From Pyxicephalus adspersus (Eukaryota > Chordata > Amphibia > Anura > Pyxicephalidae), in the NCBI RefSeq assembly GCF_032062135.1, contig NC_092859.1, positions 67,400,485 to 67,464,484 on the forward strand: 64,000 bases of DNA, given 5' to 3'. Shown piece after piece: positions 50,601 to 63,782 of this stretch. A program made the position numbers and the translations under genes. Within the stretch, counting starts at the first letter, position 1, and each line of letters starts with the position of its first letter. The notes beneath the pieces were generated by a model. It was given only the letters and a program-made list of their open reading frames with translations. It was not told the DNA's origin and made no database searches.

Positions 50601-51548
50601 CCTTTTTTACTTGATGGCCCCTGATTGATACCTTGATATATTGTGTCCAGGCATTGGCACTGCTCACACTCTGAATACTTCTATCATGTATATCAAATAC
50701 TTGGGAACACGTATGTGTTGAAAATTGTCCTAAACATTATGAAAGTCAATTGATCCTTTTAAAAGGGGAATATAGGTATATATCCACATATCTACAGTTG
50801 GTTGTTTGACTGTCTCCATTCTACCCTTCTTCTCTAAAGCCATTTGGTTAGTAAACAACATGTTACATTTGTTTTGCATGTGCACTGACGTTGGTGGACA
50901 GAAATAGGTTCATTCTCAGTATGTTTAGACACAGGCATATGGTTGAGGCTGTTAAATCCAACAAATCCTATTTACATTAAGTCTCTAATCTAGTTAATGA
51001 AATGATGCAAGCAACATGTGACAAAGTGAATATCTTCACTGGGAGACATGAACAGTGTACATGTTTGATGTGTGGACTTTTTTTTTTACTTTTTGCTGTA
51101 GAAATAGAAAATATAAACTGATTTTACCTTCATAGCAGCTATGAGCATTTAATACAGTGGACATTTACCTACAGCCTTACTAATATTCCTAGCTAAACAT
51201 TTCATATCAATATCGCATTAATAAAAACAAAGTATACCAATTTCATGGCTTTATTTTATACAGTAAAGAGTTGCCTGCATTAACCCAAAGAAACCAATTT
51301 TTATCTTTCGTTATTCCAGTTGCATGAACATGAAGGCTGAAAATGAATTAGTTGCAATTCACTCACTGCACTTTCACTGGTGTATGAAGTGGTCTCTTAT
51401 GTTAATTTGAAAAAAAATAATTAAATGTACATTAAACAGCATCAGCAGTGTAAAAATTATTTGCAACAACTAAAGTCTTTATATAGATAAGAACTCTTTA
51501 CTTGCAACTGTCTATATACTTGAGAAACATACCAATATCATTACGTAG
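47641..51548. other. Non-coding DNA, no gene seen
   Basis: AT-rich sequence with a short (AC)n near 49516-49527. A G-rich and T-rich stretch near 48840-48945 (GGGGGAGGGGGGTGG) is low-complexity. Confidence 0.5.
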
Positions 51549-51556
51549 TTGCAGAG

Positions 51557-51980
51557 CAGGGGTCGGCCAGATACGGCCTAGCTAGTAGTTTGTTCCAGCC
51601 TAATGCCTCCTGGTGGATCTGGCCTAATCCTGGCTGGCAACCCGTGGCTCCGGAGCTGTGGGTTGCCAGTTTGATCGACCAGGGGGTGTTAGGCCAGAGC
51701 TTCGGAGCCACATGCGGCTCGAGCCTCCTCTTGCTGTGGCTCCCTTATTCACCACGGCCAGTGTTAACACTTGCGCCGCTGGGGTAAATAGAGAACGCCG
51801 CCTGAAGGGGAATCCATCTCCTCAGCAATGCATACGGAAGAGAGGGATTTCCTTTCAGGGGGCGTTCCTGGTGGGGGGGGGGTGGAGCCATTAGTGTGGG
51901 ACTTGAGAGACAGTCCGGCCTAGTGTGCACCTGCCAACTCCTGAAATGGCCATGTGGCCACGAAAGTTTGCCTGCCTCTG
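51557..51980. mobile_element. Non-autonomous hAT transposon, same family as 29930-30310
   Basis: The left end CAGGGGTCGGCCAGATACGGCC corresponds to the right end of the 29930 copy on the other strand. The block GAGAGGGATTTCCTTTCAGGG and the right part (GGCCATGTGGCCACGAAAG, then CCTCTG) also match that family. The flanking 8-mers TTGCAGAG and CAGTAGAG agree at 5 of 8, so the duplication is eroded. A GGGGGGGGGG tract lies near 51873. Confidence 0.82.
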
Positions 51981-51988
51981 CAGTAGAG

Positions 51989-53384
51989 TAATTGACTGCA
52001 CATCTATAATTGGAATCTCCCATTTCACTACATCCCAAAGGTTTTCAATGTAATGTTTGAGATTATTTTAACTGACAGGGCTTACTATGTGGCTCATCAA
52101 GCCCCTAGAAGATTGGTACACTGCAAGTCAAAGAGATGGACATGTTCAGCAACAAAATTTGGGTGTGGCATCTAAACAATGTACAATTGGTACTAAGGAG
52201 CCAAAAGCGTACCAAGAAAATCTCTCACACTATTACATAACCACCAGCTTAACCTTTTTTTTTTAAAGCAGATCCTGGTGGTTGACCGTACCATTCTGAG
52301 ATTACTGTAGTATTGTCCGATGATGCTGCTAGTGTGCTGTTACTGGACAGGAGAATGATATTTAGGCAGAACCTGGACAAGTGGTAAATTTACTCCACCT
52401 CTAGTTAATTTAAAAAAAATATTTATATTAAATATTTTCTATTTTAACACATATATGTTATTTCTTTATTATTTCTGAAAACAAAATAGTTTTTGAACTT
52501 TAGTTTAAAGCCTTTGATGGTGGTCCTCCATGCATTTGCAAAAATGGATTTTACAATTCAATGGAATATTTAATTATTTATATTTACACTTAATATCAAA
52601 TTGTTACAAGCAAATACTTGAAAGAAAATTGCCTGCATCTGAGAGAGTCTGAAATACAGATTTTGTTCCCTGCAAACTACTGGTGTGTTATGTGTCTTTT
52701 CCATCCATTAAATTGAATGTCTGGAGTGAACTTGAGTGATGTGTCTTATACTGCTTTAAAGCAGTTATTAAAACTAGTATGCATAAATATGCACAAAAGC
52801 TTAAGTCACCAGCAGCTCTTTTTTTATGCTGAGAAATACTGTGAATTCAGCATGATTTCTCAATACAATTTATGGTGTGGGTCTAGAATTAATACCATGC
52901 CACTATTTATCTCCTCACAAAACTCATTACAGTGAATGTTAAGCAGGATGAATGGCTCTATGATTTATATGAAAAACCAGGAGTTATATCATGCATGGGG
53001 GGATTCCTACGCAACTCAAATATTAACCATTTGTTTAATTTAAAAAAACACATGTTCAAGCATTTGTTTTCCTCATGAAAGACCAAGTTTCAAAATACCT
53101 TCAGGTGCCAGTTTGTTCTTTGCTGATAATACAGAAAAAGAGGTAAAGTGTTCCTATGTCCTAAGTCACAAGAATCAAACTTGCATTTTTTTCCATTTTA
53201 CAGTGGCAATATAAATCTAATTTTACACAACAAAAAAAAAAATAGTAGCTTATTTTTTTATTGCAGAAAAGCCTCATTATCCATTTTCAACAATACAAGT
53301 GCATGAGATAAGAGCGCATCACACTCAGAACATTTTAAAGGACTTTCCATTACAAGGTAGGAAAAACACAAAGGTTGTGCTAAA
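51989..53384. other. Non-coding DNA, no gene seen
   Basis: AT-rich sequence without supported exon, RNA gene or element ends. Confidence 0.5.
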
Positions 53385-53617
53385 GGTTATAGGAGGGTGC
53401 TGATCACACAGTGCTCATTCTGTTCTATTAGGAGAGGGGGATAAGTGAGCAACACCCTGCTGTGCTTGACTTGTATAGCGGTTGTTCCCAATCAGTGGTT
53501 CATGGATCTATCCTGGCCGATCCATGGACATCCGGTGACCACTGAACATGTCAGATTCTTGCATGAGAATGACAAAAGCTTTGGTCTTGAGGGATAATCA
53601 TTTGACCTGTGTACAAC
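53385..53617 (+). repeat. Dispersed repeat, copy 3 of 3
   Basis: GAGAGGGGGATAAGTGAGC followed by AACACCCTGCTGTG matches copies at 16475 and 40738. The distal end ATCATTTGACCTGTGTACAA matches the GTACACA-type terminus. Between them is an extra stretch, CAGTGGTTCATGG...GGTGACCACTG (about 53492-53545). It has hAT-like inverted ends and may be a nested insertion. Confidence 0.6.
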
Positions 53618-53880
53618 CTTACAAGAAGCAAAAATATCTATGGAAGAATGATATCTATACAAAAAGAGTAGGTAATGTAATTTACTTGGAATTTTTTTTT
53701 AGAACTCTGAGATCAGGATCAGAAAAAATACACGCACCTAACTGCACAAATGTGTGGAAAACATAAAAAAAAAAAAAAACTCATATTAGAGGCAGGATTA
53801 GTGTTAATTATTAAAAAGGTTTCACATCTTATTAATGTCCTAAGCTTAATTACCAAAATCACAAATCCATAAGCTTAGTA

Positions 53881-54545
53881 GAAAAAAAAAAAAAAGACAA
53901 ATGTATGTGCTGAGTTAACCAGATTAAATAATGCCTGAGGTTAGACAATCACATGAATCAAACAGCAATCTATTTTACCAGACTGAAGACTAGAGACAAC
54001 AGAGGTATCCATCATTTCTATCCGCTGGATGATTTGTCACAAACCCAACACTTTTCTTCGGTATTAGTACTGGGGAATGGTGAATGAATATTAAATCTTG
54101 TGCCAATCCCTACATTACATACTATCAGTGAACTAATGACTATATAAAATACTGGTCAGAAAAGTATATCAATATATAAGAGGCACTTGGCAAGGAAAAA
54201 AAATTACTGGGGAAAAAAAAAAAAAAGACAAATGTATGTGCTGAGTTAACCAGATTAAATAATGCCTGAGGTTAGACAATCACATGAATCAAACAGCAAT
54301 CTATTTTACCAGACTGAAGACTAGAGACAACAGAGGTATCCATCATTTCTATCCGCTGGATGATTTGTCACAAACCCAACACTTTTCTTCGGTATTAGTA
54401 CTGGGGAATGGTGAATGAATATTAAATCTTGTGCCAATCCCTACATTACATACTATCAGTGAACTAATGACTATATAAAATACTGGTCAGAAAAGTATAT
54501 CAATATATAAGAGGCACTTGGCAAGGAAAAAAAATTACTGGGGAA
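53881..54545. repeat. Exact tandem duplication, 331-bp unit
   Basis: Copy 1 (53881-54211) and copy 2 (54212-54542, with identity running to 54545) appear identical base for base by reading, including a 14-A run at the start of each. The sequence between the poly-A runs is ordinary non-coding DNA with no gene or transposon ends. Such identity means either a very recent duplication or an assembly error at the A-run. Confidence 0.93.
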
Positions 54546-57341
54546 CGGAGTTTGTGGGGAAAAAATAAAGGTATAACAGAATATACAAGAGAATGTTGTA
54601 CTCAGAGTGCTTAAATATAATACAATCATGTAATCTTGAAAAATTAACAGAAGTGCTAAAAATGCTGTGCATCCCAGAAGTAATAAATAAATAAATAAAT
54701 CACACATACACAACATCATGGAAGGTCCTCAATAAATATTGTTTAAGGTTGTAATAGCGTTACATTTCTTCACTGTGAATATCATTGTTTTCAAGCAATC
54801 ACGATGATCCCCTTGGTTAGAATACTTTGTATATTTAGCTGTTGTCTAAAGTTAGGCTTTAAAAAAACAGGTGAGGCCAAAATAGTCTTACTATATTGCT
54901 TCCAATAAAGCAAACAGATTTCATCATTTAAATGAATGCAGTCTTCTTTATTTCCTCAGGACAAGAAATGGCCAGGGTACCTAGCTAATCTCCTAATTAA
55001 ATGAAATTAAAACATTTTTATTACCAGCTAATGTTTTTTTCAGATTATATTCATAAAAAAATGTGTTTTTTTCTTTCATTTTTTTGGAAGTACTTATTTA
55101 CAAGTACAAGATTTATTGAGGAAGGGACACTGCCTGTCCATTTCTGTAACTATGACCTGTCTAATTATGGAATTTTAAAAGTAGAACTTTAGTTCTGACC
55201 TGCACTTGACATCCTTCAGGCAGGGAAGCATGGGGACATTGCTGATTGACTTTTGTTGGATTTGGGAGAATAAAAACCTTAATAAAGTAAACGCAATGTA
55301 AAATATGATGTAAGCAAACAAAAGCCCATCCACATTGTCTATAATAGATATTTTACATACTAATCTGATAAAAACGTGTTTTTCCTTTATGATTAGACCA
55401 ATAAAATCAAATAAGTTTAGGGTTTGCACACACTGTAAAGAATACCAATATTACAATATTTCCCATGATGCTTTTGTAAATATATAGTCTGTCCAACAGG
55501 ACCAGCATGCCCAGTTCATACTACGACTTTTAGACTGCTAAAGCAGGGTGAAGGTATTCTGAGCAATCAGTCCTGACATCCATAAGATGTCCATTTGGCA
55601 TCTACCTGCTACTCTGCACTGGAATGACCGACTCTTCCATTTCATATTAATTTGTTCTCCTCTGTACTAAAGCAAAAAAAAATAATATATGCAGAGCAAG
55701 AGCTAATAACAGGAAAAAAGATCTTCAAAAGAAAAAGAAGGGATCGCTAATGATGAAACAAACAGATATGAATACATTATAAATGAAGCCTCAGGGGGGT
55801 AAGAGGACAGAAATTCTCCCATCTATGCATTGCACGATACCAGATACTGTTATTTTAGCAGTGTTTAAGTGTTTGGAAAACAGAAATCAAAATCAACACA
55901 TGGTGTAGTATTTAATCACATCCAAGAAACAAAACACAATAAGTATTCCATTAGCATTTCCCCTGCAGAGGAGTCCCGGATCTAAAATGTAACAAACAAT
56001 GCTTAGTCAGATTTTCAACTCACTTCTGTGTGGCTGAAATTCTAATGAGAAGCACTGGGGACCTAATTTCCTTTTAGCATCGTACAAAAAGGCAAACTTC
56101 GCTATAAAGGATGGTATTAAAATGCATCAAAGTACCAGTCCGCTGTGCCTCTGTGTACGATCATGGCTTTGATATTAGTAAGCAGCTCGCTTTTGATTAA
56201 AAGGAAAAGTTCTTGTTTTGTAAAGTATTGGAGGAATCCAGCGAATAAATTGCATCCCGCTGTTTTATTAGAGCATCAGCCTCTCCAGATAATCTAGCAA
56301 ATACACTTGCTTAAAAAAAGTCATATAAATCATATGACACTGTCATATGGCAAAGATTGTTTACACAAGCACTTTAAGGGACAGGTCATAAAAAGCTGGA
56401 TGGATGCAGGTGTTCTATATTAGCAGCATGGCATATTTGCTTCACTATGAGAATATAAAATTCTAGTGAAAGTCAAGGCTATTCAGCAAAACTCACTATT
56501 ACGGCAAAAAATAGGGACGACAGTATTAGGGTAGTTTTTAAGCGTTCCATGGGCAATAAATGGCTTGATTCAAATACATAAACATACACTGCAAATAAGG
56601 CAACACTTTACAAACATCCTGAACCTGCCCCTCATTTTCTGGGGAGATTAGATATTGAGGAACATATGGAGAGAAAATGAAAAATGATATTCTTAGCTGA
56701 TTCTTAGCAGTTTTTTTAGCAATGTTTTCTTTTTTTCTAATAGTTAAAACAGGGCTTTTACTTATGTCTGTGACCCCCATTGGTGAAACAAAGGGAGAAG
56801 TTGTTGACAGGGCCAGTAGAAACAAATATCAAAACCTTATCTGGCAGTTCTAGGCTCTTACCACTCTACTCATAATGTGCTTTTGTCCATGTCTTAGTTG
56901 GAGTAAGTTTCCATCACTACTTCTTACAAGACGGATTAATCTCCCCAACTGGACACTCATCAATAAAAGCTCTATACTAGGCTATTTGGTTTTAAACAGA
57001 ATTAGACGTGTTTTGCCAATTCAAAAAATTGCATTTGACTCTATCCTACTATATTATAGAATATCTTTACATAGTCGTGTAAAACAGAAACATTCAAAGA
57101 CCTGGACTGTTGTCAGTGGCCCTTTGGTGATCAACCTCACCACCACCTGGCTTTATGAAACAAAAAAAAGGCTTGAAGCAAAAAACAGCTGCACAATGCT
57201 AAACTTTCTTGATATTCACATTACTGTTAATAGGACAACCAGTTAATATTCCAACCCTTGTGGTCAGTGACCTGAAATTATATCTTACTGAAACAGGAAG
57301 CCTAAAAATATACACCAGCAGGGTATGAAGAATAATTAAAA
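54546..57341. other. Non-coding DNA, no gene supported
   Basis: Includes an (AAAT)n run near 54681-54700. Two longer open frames lie here: 56538-56825 on the minus strand and 56875-57246 on the plus strand (123 codons). They have no recognisable domain, and codon use looks like translated AT-rich intron. Confidence 0.45.
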
Positions 57342-57664
57342 GTAAACCAATATTATTACACAGTATTCATATAGCTCTGACATATTACGCAGCGCTTTAT
57401 AAAATCCATAGTCACATCACTGTTTCTCAAAAGGGACTCACAATCTAACGTCCCTACCATAGTCATATGTCTTTAATACAGTCTTAAGCCAAATAACCTT
57501 ACTGAATGTTTGGGAATGTGGGAGAAAACCAGGGTACCCGGAGGAAACCCATGCAAACACGGGTAGAACCTGCAAACTCCATGCAGATATTGTCTTGACC
57601 GAGATTTGAACCTGGGACCCAGTGCTGCAAAGGCCAGACGGCTACCTCTGAGCCACCATGATGA
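57342..57664. mobile_element. Dispersed retroposon-type repeat common in amphibians
   Basis: It begins AATATTATTACACAGTATTC and TATTACGCAGCGCTTTATAA, then continues through GGGAGAAAACCAGGGTACCC and GGAGGAAACCCATGCAAAC. It ends with GATTTGAACCTGGGACCC and CTCTGAGCCACCATG. This series of phrases is a well-known interspersed repeat in frogs and fish. I believe it is a LINE-derived 3' tail or SINE, but am unsure which. The 61-67-codon minus-strand frames inside are translations of the repeat. Confidence 0.75.
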
Positions 57665-60600
57665 CAATTTGTGCATCCCACAATTGTTGACTATATCCCA
57701 AATAAAAAGGCTTGTCTAGTGTAGGCATAGCAAAGGTGGTAGTTAGTCCAAATGGCTTGAAATGCGGTGCCTGCAGTTTATGACAAGATTAGGCAACAAT
57801 TTCATCTGCAGGTGGCTTCAGCAAGTGATTCCATGCAAAAATTAAAAAAAAATGTAAGCAATAATGAAGAAAAAAATTAAAGAAAAACACACATATTACT
57901 GTTTTTTTATATCTTTTGATCAGATATCTATAAGCTTAACCAATTCCAGCATATCACATCAGCCACCAGTAATAGTAAATATGGAACTACAATAAAAAAA
58001 AATGGGTTGGATCTAAATTCATCCTGCTAGACTTTTAAATCTAACAGAAGGTATTTTAATGCATGCAAGCACTGAAAATTCAAATAAAATGTTCTTCATA
58101 GTAGCTGGTTCACAAAAATTGTTATCTACTCCAAAATACTACTATTACATGTGGACATGCATTGTTTTCCTCCTTTTGACATGCATTTGAAATCCACATG
58201 AAAGTCTGGAAAATCCCATCAACTTTAAATTAAGCAATATACATGGCAGTTCAAAGGCTGCGTTTGACTTGCTTTTGCACTAAGCTTCCTCCAATGAAAC
58301 CTGTCCTATTGAGAGGACACAGCAGGTTAAACCTTTTGTTCTGAAATGCTGTGCCATTAAAAGTTATGCATATGCAGTGAATGCCTGTCAACATGAGCCC
58401 TTAGCAAGTTCAAAACTGCAACTTGTTCTAGATGGACTTTAAATTCAATGGACATGTCTCCCTCAGATCTACCCTGCATTTCCAAATTTGGCCAATTGTA
58501 CTATTCACAGCTCTGGTACTTTATAGAGTACCGACTTCCCTCCTGGTACATGTAAAAACCATTTACACTGTTTGCTGGAAGGCCCCATAGCCATTCTGCT
58601 GTGGGGCCATAGTCATGGGCTTATTAAAGTAAGGTACCTACACCTACATAGTATAATCAAACTTTAAACTCCTAAGGCATCATAAGTGCACCCTGCCATA
58701 CATATCATTGTGGATACAGTGTCAGATATTAAGGGCGTTCACCCCGTAGGTTTACATTTTCAATGATAGACGGGAATGTCTAGCATTTTATGGTAACTAA
58801 TATACCTGGCACACAAGTGTTTATAAAGTCAGTACTAAATAGGTTTTATCAATAATCAACATTTAGATGGCTGCATCTGGCTACAAAAGATCACCAGAAG
58901 AACAGAGACAACCACGAGGAGCTTTTAATTAGCACAGAAACCGTTTGCACTGCCTGAGCATTTTAGTTCCCTCGTGAGGGGACTTGTAGGGATATAAGAT
59001 CCATTCATCACATGTTTCTGTGACATGGTCCCAAATTACATGTCATTGCTATAGTTGGAAATGTAATCTTGTATTTGTTCAATTTATCGGTCTGTTTGCA
59101 TGCAAAAAGGCCACACCAGTGTTATTGATTTTTCCATTTGGAAACCATTGTATGAACACCACAAATAGCACCAGAGACAATTTGGATCTACAAAAGCACT
59201 TACACATTAGTTTATAAAGTACAGAGAGTAAAGTTAATTTAATAAAATAATCTATAAAGTAAATGATTGTATAAAAAGAGCAGTACCCAATAGTAATGAG
59301 ATTTAGGTAGAAGTATGATCAGGGAAGGATAAAACAGAGCTCAGTAATGCACAGATCCCGATAGGGCAGATAGCATTGTACAAGTCTACTGTCACCAGGG
59401 CTGTCATCCTTAGTGTTCATTCACTACAACAACATATGTAGGCATTACTTCACTACCTGTATGCTTGTCTATAGGTCAGTGACACTGACCAGTAAAGCAA
59501 AGATAGGATGATCATACACTTTCAAAAAAGCCTACAATAATTGCCCTGCACTTTTATTTGTTAACAGGCTCCCTTTAAAACTGAACTTAGGCCAAACTGC
59601 AAGACTGTGATTTGCTGTAGCAGCTTCCTTTATCTATTTTTCAAATACTCAAGATAAACAGGCAAAAATATTTGAAGTGCAGCAATGGTGACAACTATAT
59701 CTCCTGTCTTAAACACAAGAGTTGATTAAATGTAGCCATCCAGGAACGTGAACTGTGAATTGCAGGTTTTTCAGCAACATCCAAATATTGTAAGCTTCCG
59801 CATACCATTTTTGTTGGGGTCCAGATACAGATACACACTAAACTTTGCCCCAATGCCTTAAAAACAGCTCTTCCGCACACAAGAGCAAAATGATTTGTAA
59901 AGGGCTGGGAAGCAAGTCAATAAGTGCCAAAACTCTTGTATAAAAACAAGTAAAAAAAAAAAAAATAATAATAATTTGAGGAAAGTAGACTTTAGAAGAA
60001 CTCAAGGACATGCTGTTGTTGGACCAAATGATGAAGATTCTTTATTAATATGAAGGTTTTAAGACAGGAAATTCAGTGCTACAGAAGCATTACAAGAGTG
60101 CTGAATTTAAGGATGAGATATATCTTACATCCAGTGAGTTGATGTTGCCAATGTCTCATTAGGCTCTATAAAGATACCTGTTATAGGTAGAAAGTCCACA
60201 AGCCCTGCAGAAATACGTATTGTTGGCAAGTAATTTTAACCATTGAACTACAGGTCACATATGGGTTTATAATTTGTAGAGGGCACTTCAATGCATCTAC
60301 CATCCAGGCATGTGATGGAGATCACTAAATGGCTAACAATGGCTTCTATCCCAGGTGAAAAAGATGGGATAGCAAGAGGAAAAAGGTAAGGTTCACTTCA
60401 AAGTTTGTTAGTGCAAAGATCTCAGCAATTATTAAACTCTATTCAGCAAATTTTTAATATCATATTTAATTACAATGTCGGTGGAAAGCTGAACACCTGC
60501 TAGATGGTCACCCGATATAAACACAATCTTTGTCTCAGACAACAATTACCTGAAAATGAACACCAAGCTGTATGTTTTTTATATATTATATACATTATAA

Positions 60601-62302
60601 AATAAATATTTTATTGGACAATTATCTTTTAGAAAGTCTGACAGAAGAGATTACTGCAAAATATTTTTATTTCTCTATATAGGAGTGTAGACCTTTTCTC
60701 ATTTTACAGGAGAGGTTTCCTATTGCTTTAGGAAACGTAACAGAATGGCCTAGTGGCAAATAACTGCTTTGTACATAGCGAGCCCAAGCTCCACGAAAGA
60801 TTATTGTCTTCAATGACAGCGATTAACTGGATCCCAGTCCTTCATTTAGATCTGTGTGTGGATTACCTGCATAGGTGAGCGAAAGGGCACGAGCCCTTGG
60901 GACCAATTACTGGTCACACACTTCATTTTTGCAGATATGCAGAGTTCAAGAAGTGATAGGCATTTGTCAAGGTAATTAATGCCAATTTCTGTATAAACAT
61001 ACACATCCAATACATTGGGAATATTTCACCTCCCCCTCCCCCCTATTTGTAGAGGAAAAAAAAAAAGACCACACCAAGTATAAAGATTTATTGAGCCTGA
61101 CCTCCTTGTTATGCAGAAAGACATTTTTTTTAGGGCCCTACATTAATCACCGTCTTTACAGGCCAATAACTCCAGAGTTGAATTTAGGATATCAGGCTGA
61201 GCTAGAAAAGTGTGATCAAACCGTCATAAGCCATGGAGTATGGACACAAGATAGATGCTTACAAAACATCACCAGCTGAGAGTTACCTTATACATTACAG
61301 CTTTTCCTACAACTGATCCATCAACATCACTAGTGGTGTAGCCTCAAGCAGCTTCAAAGAATGGAAGATTAACTCCAACCAGTGCTTACTGGATTGTAAG
61401 AGATACTCTAGTATGCAACTAATTTAACCATCAATTTATCTTAGCAGTATAGGTGTGATAGATATGTCTGTAAAGGTTATTTTCAGTTTCTTAACTTCTT
61501 CAACAAGATATTGTTTTGTTTTTTAGGGTAATAGGGCAGTTTCCCTACCACAGTGTTAAGCTTTCCATCCTTTTCATTACATACCTTTGCGGTAAGCCAC
61601 AATATTCTGACTTCAGGAGCAAATGCTTAACTTTAAACAAAATTGCTGTATGGTGAATCTATCTTGGTTAGAGATCCCCTTCTCTAATCAGCATGATTGG
61701 CAAGCAACTTGTATTTCCAGAAGAGGTCAGCAAGTTTTGTATGTCATTTAGCATAGGTTAAAAGTCATGGGCGCAACATCTCCCCCAGTTGTTAACCTTT
61801 TGTACAAAAGCAACCATATCCAGCCTGGGTGTCCATCTGTTGTATTGGTAGGTTTGCGAAAAAATAATTTTGTGAAATAATTCTCAAGATTTTCATGATC
61901 TCACAACCAAGTATCTAAAAGGAAGGTTTAAGAAAGTTGTTAAACGTTTAGAAACATCTGCTCTACACTAAAAGAGCTGGAAGACTGGCAAGATTCTGCT
62001 GCAAATGAAAGTAGTAGGTAGGAGTAAATATTTCTGTATTCCAAAAAATCTAAATTGAAAATGACATTTCCCCTCAATTCTTTCAGAATAAGGGCTTGAT
62101 TTAGGTTTGTTTACTGATGGTTCCTATAGTGCAAATACATCATTGTACAAAAATTTGGGTACAGGTTCACTTTAAGGCACCGACATTGTGTAGCATTATA
62201 TGCAAACTGTGCTTACTTCCTTGTATACCAAAGACATGACTGCCTAAATACAGGCATAATTACAAACTATATAAAAATAAATGTCTATAGATGGGAAAAA
62301 AT
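57665..62302. other. Non-coding DNA, no gene seen
   Basis: AT-rich sequence with simple A-runs (near 59950 and 61057). No supported exon, RNA gene or element boundary. Confidence 0.5.
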
Positions 62303-62336
62303 CCCAACGCATTTCACCTTTATAGGCTTCCTCAGG
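62303..62336 (-). repeat. Inverted copy of the 34-bp motif, left of gap
   Basis: On the minus strand it reads CCTGAGGAAGCCTATAAAGG and ends AAATGCGTTGGG. It faces the plus-strand copy at 62609-62642 across the assembly gap. Confidence 0.8.
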
Positions 62337-62345
62337 AGACTTATG

Positions 62346-62439
62346 NNNNNNNNNNNNNNNNNNNNNNNNNNNNNNNNNNNNNNNNNNNNNNNNNNNNNNN
62401 NNNNNNNNNNNNNNNNNNNNNNNNNNNNNNNNNNNNNNN
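62346..62439. other. Assembly gap, 94 N
   Basis: A run of 94 N. It lies between two inverted copies of the 34-bp motif. The hairpin this predicts may have caused the break in assembly. The true length is unknown. Confidence 0.99.
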
Positions 62440-62608
62440 CAGTTCAGCAGTTCCTGATGCTACATCTTTGTATGGGGGCACCACCACCTGGCCACAATTG
62501 CCATCTACATTGAAGGTCCTCGTCTGGTATTTTTACTCCTATAAGGATTCTCTGGAATTTGCCCTCTCCCTGACACACTCTTGACTCCTCTCTGCAACCC
62601 ATAAGTCC

Positions 62609-62642
62609 CCTGAGGAAGTCTATAAAGGCTAAACGCGTTGGG
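62609..62642 (+). repeat. 34-bp motif, right of gap
   Basis: It reads CCTGAGGAAGTCTATAAAGG and ends AAACGCGTTGGG. It differs from the inverted left copy at only a few positions, so the two may be the ends or arms of one element of about 340 bp containing the gap. Confidence 0.8.
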
Positions 62643-63729
62643 GCACCGCTACCTACCTTTCAGGATATTTAAGTGTTCAAAACATCTTAAATCACCCGAA
62701 TTGAACTAACCGGTCCAAATAGACCTCTCCCCACAAAGTGGAATCTAGGGGCTTGAGCTCTATGCTATGGCCTGAAACATGGACATTGTACCTTTATGAT
62801 TTTGATATATGTTTATGTATGTTAGATGACTTTTAATATAACCTACTCAAGATATAAACTATTTTATTTGGGCCTACAAACCCCAGTTTTTTCTTTTTCT
62901 ATGTTGTGCCGTAGTGTACTGCACAAAAAGTAAACAAGGTCTTAATTAGGGTTTCATTACTGCCTTTCAAAGCATGCCACTGTCTGCAAACAGGACGAAT
63001 GTTAATTGTCAAGACATCAGATTTGCAGACAAATCAATCAAGATAATCAGAACCGAAAACCCATAATAGAATACTTATTCAGAATGAATTAAAAATATCC
63101 CTTAGATCCCTTTTGCAGCATTTTACTTGGCAAAATGCCAAACACTGGGCAGACAGGTTCCAAAAGTTACCAACAGCATTTCAAATTAAAAAATTCATTA
63201 CATCTCTCAATGCTTTTCTGAGCACAGCAATTTACAGGGAGTGTTGTCAGCCATGCTATGTGGACAATGGACAGAAAACCCTTTAGTGCAAAATCCCAGA
63301 GCAGATCATGTTCAGCTGAGTGGCAAATACAATCAATACATAAAGTCATAATAACTTAAGTTAAATCTGAAACAGGAGGCTACTCAAGTGCATGATGGAC
63401 ACCATCATCACTACTGTCATAAAAGTAAAATATATTTTTACAAGCAAGGCAAGAAAAAAGAACTTTAATGATAAATCTGGCCATTAACAGTCCTTTTGAC
63501 TTTAATTTTGTTGTTTGTTGTAATCAATAATTGAGCAGAATTTGCAAAATATATCAGGCTGCAAATGCAGATAACCTTCTAATATGATATTATATACTTT
63601 ATCAAAAGGTGCAGACTCAGAGCAATATCAAAGAGATGGCAAGCCAAGGAACTATCATTTTTTTTTTTTTTTTTTACAATAACTGCCTCCACTGCACCTG
63701 TGTTACGCCTCAGCTTGAGATTGTCCAGG
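62643..63729. other. Non-coding DNA, no gene seen
   Basis: AT-rich, with a poly-T of 18 at 63658-63675. No supported feature otherwise. Confidence 0.5.
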
Positions 63730-63782
63730 CAACTACCGGCTAGGTCTTATCTGGCCTAAAGGTGGGAGTTTGCCGACCACTG
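63730..63782. mobile_element. Truncated hAT end, same family as 29930-30310
   Basis: AACTACCGGCTAGG, ATCTGGCCTAAAGG and GGGAGTTTGCCGACCACTG match the last 52 bp of the 29930-30310 element in the same orientation. The rest of the element is missing. Confidence 0.8.

Noticed and set aside
57473..57681. Minus-strand frames with HHGGSEVAVW-like start
   Set aside because: This is the translation of a well-known interspersed repeat, not a gene.
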